Assembly: GCA_038230415.1 (NCBI GenBank)
Contig: JBBRNH010000003.1
Span: 73,489-137,488, forward strand
Length of the DNA stretch: 64,000 nt
Direction: 5' to 3'
From: JBBRNH01 sp038230415
Lineage (GTDB): Bacteria > Bacteroidota > Bacteroidia > Cytophagales > Spirosomataceae
The notes beneath the pieces were generated by a model that saw only the letters and a list, made by a program, of their open reading frames with translations, ran no database searches and was not told the DNA's origin. Made by a program: the position numbers and the translations under genes. How positions within the stretch are numbered: position 1 is the first letter of the stretch; each line of letters starts with the position of its first letter. This document shows positions 60,752-64,000 of this stretch, piece by piece.

Positions 60752-62884
60752 ATGAACCACCAACACGAAGCAGAGCCGCCAAAAGCCGCTCCCGGCCCGG
60801 CGCACAGCACGATGAACCATGCCGGAATGGATCACGGCAGTATGAACCATAACCCTGATAGTTCGGAAAAAAACGCGGGACACGGTTCCATGTCAATGCC
60901 CGGCGGTCACGATCACGGCGCGATGATCGCCGATTTTCTGCGCCGGTTCTGGATTTGTCTCGCCCTGTCGGTGCCGGTCGTCGCGCTCTCGATGATGTTC
61001 CGGGACTTGACCGGCTACCACATTGACTTTCCGTACCGGAACGTAGTCGTACTGGTGCTGGCTTCGGTCATCTACGGCTACGGTGGCTGGCCCTTCCTGA
61101 CGGGCATGGTCAGTGAATTGAAAAGCCGTAAGCCGGGAATGATGACCTTGGTAGCCGTTGCCATCACTACGGCTTACGTGTATAGCGTCGTGGTGTCGGT
61201 GGGCTGGTTGCGGGGGCAGGACTTCTTTTTTGAACTCGCCACCCTGATCGACATTATGTTGCTGGGGCATTATGTCGAGATGAGATCGGTGGCCGGGGCT
61301 TCGCGCTCGCTCGAACTGATTGTGCAGATGCTGCCTTCGGAAGCTCATAAAGTGGATGGAACGGCCATCAACGACGTACAGGTCAGCACGTTAGCCGTTG
61401 GTGATGTCGTGCTGGTTCGGCCCGGCGAGCGCGTTCCGACCGATGGCGAAGTGGTCGAGGGTAGCAGTGCCGTGAACGAGAGTATGCTGACCGGCGAAAG
61501 TGTTCCGGCTCAGAAATCGGAGAAAGACACCGTCATTGCCGGGGCCATCAATGGCGAAGGGTCGCTCAAAATCAAGGTCACACATACGGGCGAAGACAGC
61601 TACCTAAACAAGGTGGTGAAGATGGTGGAGGAGGCCCAAAACGCCAAATCCCAAACCCAGACGCTGGCCGACCGGGCCGCTGGCTGGCTCACTATTCTCT
61701 CGTTGTCGGTGGGGTTGATAACCCTGGTGGCCTGGCTGTGGCTGGGCAAAGACGCGGCCTTCGCCATCGAGCGGATGGTGACGGTGATGGTCACGGCCTG
61801 CCCCCACGCGCTGGGCGTTGCCATTCCGTTGGTTGTAGCCATCTCAACGGCAATATCGGCCCAAAAGGGTTTGCTGATTCGCAACCGAACGGCGTTTGAA
61901 GAAGCCCGAAAGATCACGGCGATGGTCTTCGACAAAACCGGCACCCTGACCGAAGGTGCGTTTGGCGTAACCCGGATTACCGTGCTGACAACGGACATGG
62001 ATGAAGCGGGATTACTCGGTATGACAGCCGCGCTCGAACAGCAATCGCAGCACCCCATCGCGCAGGGCATCGTTCGCGAGGCCCACAAACGCAAGCTGGA
62101 ATTTCCGGCTATCCAGAACTTCCAATCCATCACTGGCAAAGGTGTTTCGGCAACGGTGGACGGCAAATCGGTAGTGGTCGTCAGCCCCGGTTATCTGACC
62201 GACAAAAACATTCCGGTGCCACCGGACGCGCTGACCGGCACCGCCGAAACGGTCGTCTTCGTGCTGATAGACGGGCAACTGGCAGGCTATATCGCCTTAG
62301 CCGATAAAATCCGGGATGATGCCAAAGAAGCGGTGCAGCGGTTGCAGGAGTCCGGCATCAAGGTCTATATGGCGACCGGCGATAGCCAGAAAGTGGCCGA
62401 TGCCGTAGCGAAGGAGTTGGGTTTGGACGGGGTATTTGCCGAAGTTTTGCCCGATCAGAAAGTAAAGATTGTCAAGGATTTACAGGCCAAAGGCCAGTTC
62501 GTCGCCATGACCGGCGACGGGGTCAACGATGCACCGGCTTTGGCCCAGGCGAACGTGGGCATTGCCGTTGGCTCCGGCACCGACGTAGCCGCCGAAACCG
62601 CCGACATTATCTTGGTCAACAGCCGCCCCACCGACATCACCAATTTAGTCGAGTTTGGGAAAGCAACTTATAACAAGATGATTCAGAACCTGTTCTGGGC
62701 CACGGGTTATAATGTTATCGCCATTCCGCTGGCTGCCGGGGTGCTTTACCCCCGGTTCGTTCTTAGCCCCGCCATGGGTGCCGTGCTGATGAGTGCCAGC
62801 ACGGTAATCGTCGCCCTGAACGCGCAGTTGCTGAAACGCAGTCTGAACCAGGATACGGGCATTGGACAAACTAAAGTCAGGTAA
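60752..62884 (+). CDS. copB: CopB-type copper-translocating P1B ATPase
   Basis: The 710-residue protein begins with a His/Met-rich metal-binding stretch (MDHGSMNHNPD, GGHDHGAM), then eight predicted membrane helices. The transmembrane metal motif is CPH (VTACPHALGVAIPLV) rather than CPC, which marks the CopB subgroup. Other motifs: TGES, DKTGTLT, HP (SQHPIA) and GDGVNDAPAL. It exports copper or silver ions. It starts 2 bp after phosphoketolase, an unusual operon partner. Confidence 0.93.
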   Translation: MNHQHEAEPPKAAPGPAHSTMNHAGMDHGSMNHNPDSSEKNAGHGSMSMPGGHDHGAMIADFLRRFWICLALSVPVVALSMMFRDLTGYHIDFPYRNVVVLVLASVIYGYGGWPFLTGMVSELKSRKPGMMTLVAVAITTAYVYSVVVSVGWLRGQDFFFELATLIDIMLLGHYVEMRSVAGASRSLELIVQMLPSEAHKVDGTAINDVQVSTLAVGDVVLVRPGERVPTDGEVVEGSSAVNESMLTGESVPAQKSEKDTVIAGAINGEGSLKIKVTHTGEDSYLNKVVKMVEEAQNAKSQTQTLADRAAGWLTILSLSVGLITLVAWLWLGKDAAFAIERMVTVMVTACPHALGVAIPLVVAISTAISAQKGLLIRNRTAFEEARKITAMVFDKTGTLTEGAFGVTRITVLTTDMDEAGLLGMTAALEQQSQHPIAQGIVREAHKRKLEFPAIQNFQSITGKGVSATVDGKSVVVVSPGYLTDKNIPVPPDALTGTAETVVFVLIDGQLAGYIALADKIRDDAKEAVQRLQESGIKVYMATGDSQKVADAVAKELGLDGVFAEVLPDQKVKIVKDLQAKGQFVAMTGDGVNDAPALAQANVGIAVGSGTDVAAETADIILVNSRPTDITNLVEFGKATYNKMIQNLFWATGYNVIAIPLAAGVLYPRFVLSPAMGAVLMSASTVIVALNAQLLKRSLNQDTGIGQTKVR

Positions 62885-62898
62885 ATGAACGGCTTACA

Positions 62899-62963
62899 TG
62901 ACATCAATCATGTTTTTCCCTGTCCGTAGTCATTTGTAGCCGGGTGGCATGGCCGTAGGTTTG
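62899..62963 (+). promoter_or_regulatory. Regulon promoter (epoxide hydrolase gene)
   Basis: Box TGTCCGTAGTCA (one mismatch) at 62921-62932, 23-bp spacer, -7 TAGGTTTG at 62956-62963. A perfect box TGACATCAATCA lies exactly 22 bp upstream (62899-62910). Confidence 0.78.
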
Positions 62964-62996
62964 CATCCTATTTCTTTTTTTCTCAACGACAAAACT

Positions 62997-63863
62997 ATGG
63001 CTATGACATCGTTTGACATCAACGTTCCGCAGTCCGTTTTGACCGACCTGCAAACCCGACTCAAGCTGACTCGCTGGACCGATGAGCCAGACAATGCTGG
63101 CTGGAATTACGGCACCAATCCTACCTACCTCCGCGAACTGGTTGCCTATTGGCAAACCGGCTACGATTGGCGCAAGCAGGAAGCCTTCTTAAACACATTC
63201 CCGCAGTTTATGGCCCAGATTGATGGCATCGGCATCCACTTTGTCTATGTCAAGGGAAAAGGTGAAACGTCCAAACCATTGTTGCTGACGCACGGGTGGC
63301 CCGATAGCTTTTATCGGTTTCACAAGGTCATTCCGATGTTGACAGACCCGGCCAGTTGTGGGGGCGACCCGGCTCAGTCATTTGATGTTATTATTCCGTC
63401 CATTCCTGGGTTTGGGTTTTCTGATCAGGTGTCACTCAATTTTGACCAAACCGCTACCCTGTTTGCGAAGCTAATGACCGGCGTACTTGGCTACAAAACG
63501 TTTGTGGCTGCTGGTGGAGATTTAGGAATGGGCATTACCAAAGCCCTGGCGAACCAATTTCCAGCGTTGGTTTCGGCCATCCATCTGACTGATGTGGGCT
63601 ACCCGACTGGTACTGAAGATTGGGCAACGATGTCTCCGGCAGAGCAGGCATTTGGGCAATTTATTCAGCAGTGGTGGGCTACTGCGGGAGCCTATAACAT
63701 GGTACAATCTACCAAACCGCAGACCTTAGGCTATGCGTTGAATGATTCGCCGGTTGGTTTGGCTTCCTGGATCGTGGAGAAGTTTTATGCCTGGAGTGAT
63801 ACGAAAGGTGATATTGAAACCAGCTTTACCAAGGACGAATTACTGACGAACATCATGATTTAA
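62997..63863 (+). pseudogene. Epoxide hydrolase family alpha/beta-hydrolase, 3' end cut off
   Basis: The reading has 288 residues. It opens with the EHN epoxide hydrolase N-terminal domain (FDINVPQSVLTDLQTRLKLT), then HGWP (oxyanion hole) and the nucleophile loop VAAGGDLGMGITKAL. Family members have about 380-400 residues. Here the frame ends at KDELLTNIMI, directly before an IS630-type element, so the part with the catalytic His is lost. The ATG at 62997 follows the -7 element by 33 bp; the earlier ATG at 62949 lies upstream of it. Confidence 0.85.
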
Positions 63864-63908
63864 GTAGGTGCTAAAAAATAGTTTCCATTATTTTCCTAAT
63901 TTTCCTGC

Positions 63909-64000
63909 ATGGGACGAGTGAACACGCCTGTTCTGAACACGGAGCAGCGCACAGAACTGGAAAATATGCTGAGAACCAGCCAGAAACACGCAATTCGTAT
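63909..64000 (+). mobile_element. IS630-type transposase, 5' end (runs off window)
   Basis: The ATG at 63909 opens MGRVNTPVLNTEQRTELENM followed by LRTSQKHAIR, the typical start of IS630 transposases that leads into a helix-turn-helix. The window ends inside the gene. The interval 63864-63908 would contain the left terminal repeat; IS630 elements insert at TA dinucleotides, and the hydrolase reading ends in ATTTAAG. Confidence 0.8.

Noticed and set aside
1..64000. CRISPR arrays, rRNA genes or complete prophages
   Set aside because: No regularly spaced repeat series, rRNA signature or phage structural gene was seen; the repeats found are pairs, triplets or hairpins.

Overview
The window looks like a chromosomal segment of a Gram-negative Bacteroidota, most likely a Spirosoma/Fibrella-type member of the Cytophagales. 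This rests on the LpxC-FabZ fusion, the DUF5686/carboxypeptidase-like protein, DUF6544 and DUF6799 proteins, few Shine-Dalgarno sites, and -7 promoter elements of the Bacteroidota type (TAnnTTTG). The genus is an inference; no rRNA is present.

Region 1 (1-15 kb) is ordinary housekeeping: an S9 oligopeptidase, an Rpn nuclease, a J-domain-like protein, PyrR, peptidyl-tRNA hydrolase, an M23 peptidase, a DUF5686 outer-membrane protein, the lipid A cluster lpxD/lpxC-fabZ/lpxA, and an HD phosphohydrolase.

Region 2 (15.2-17.4 kb) begins with a tRNA(CAU) gene split directly after its anticodon by a 295-nt group I intron with recognisable P, Q, R and S core elements. A small nuclease-like gene follows, bracketed by two exact 34-bp copies of the tRNA's terminator. 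Beyond it lie direct and inverted repeats and a decayed gene.

Region 3 (17.4-22.7 kb) holds a CcoI-type copper ATPase, a fused response regulator (REC, cNMP-binding and Crp-type HTH domains) and its PAS histidine kinase.

Region 4 (22.8-64 kb) is a stress/low-oxygen island: universal stress proteins, lactate and alcohol dehydrogenases, phosphoketolase plus acetate kinase, three P-type ATPases, an Acg-like nitroreductase, CbpA/CbpM chaperones, and BON, DUF1269 and GerW-like proteins. Seventeen promoters here share one architecture: a palindrome TGA-N6-TCA (a few with one mismatch), exactly 23 bp, then an 8-bp -7 element ending TTTG. That puts the palindrome centre 33 bp upstream of the -7 centre, near -41, the class II activator position of the CRP/FNR family. 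Further boxes often lie exactly 22 bp away, two helical turns. The REC-Crp protein at the island's edge is the obvious candidate activator. This regulon, resembling the mycobacterial dormancy response in content but using a CRP-type factor, is the main discovery candidate.

The island shows repeated rearrangement: a cbpA copy and a bestrophin gene truncated against each other, a short patch made of pieces of two other island genes, a pstB remnant, an AT-richer two-gene insertion, and an epoxide hydrolase cut by an IS630-type element at the right edge.
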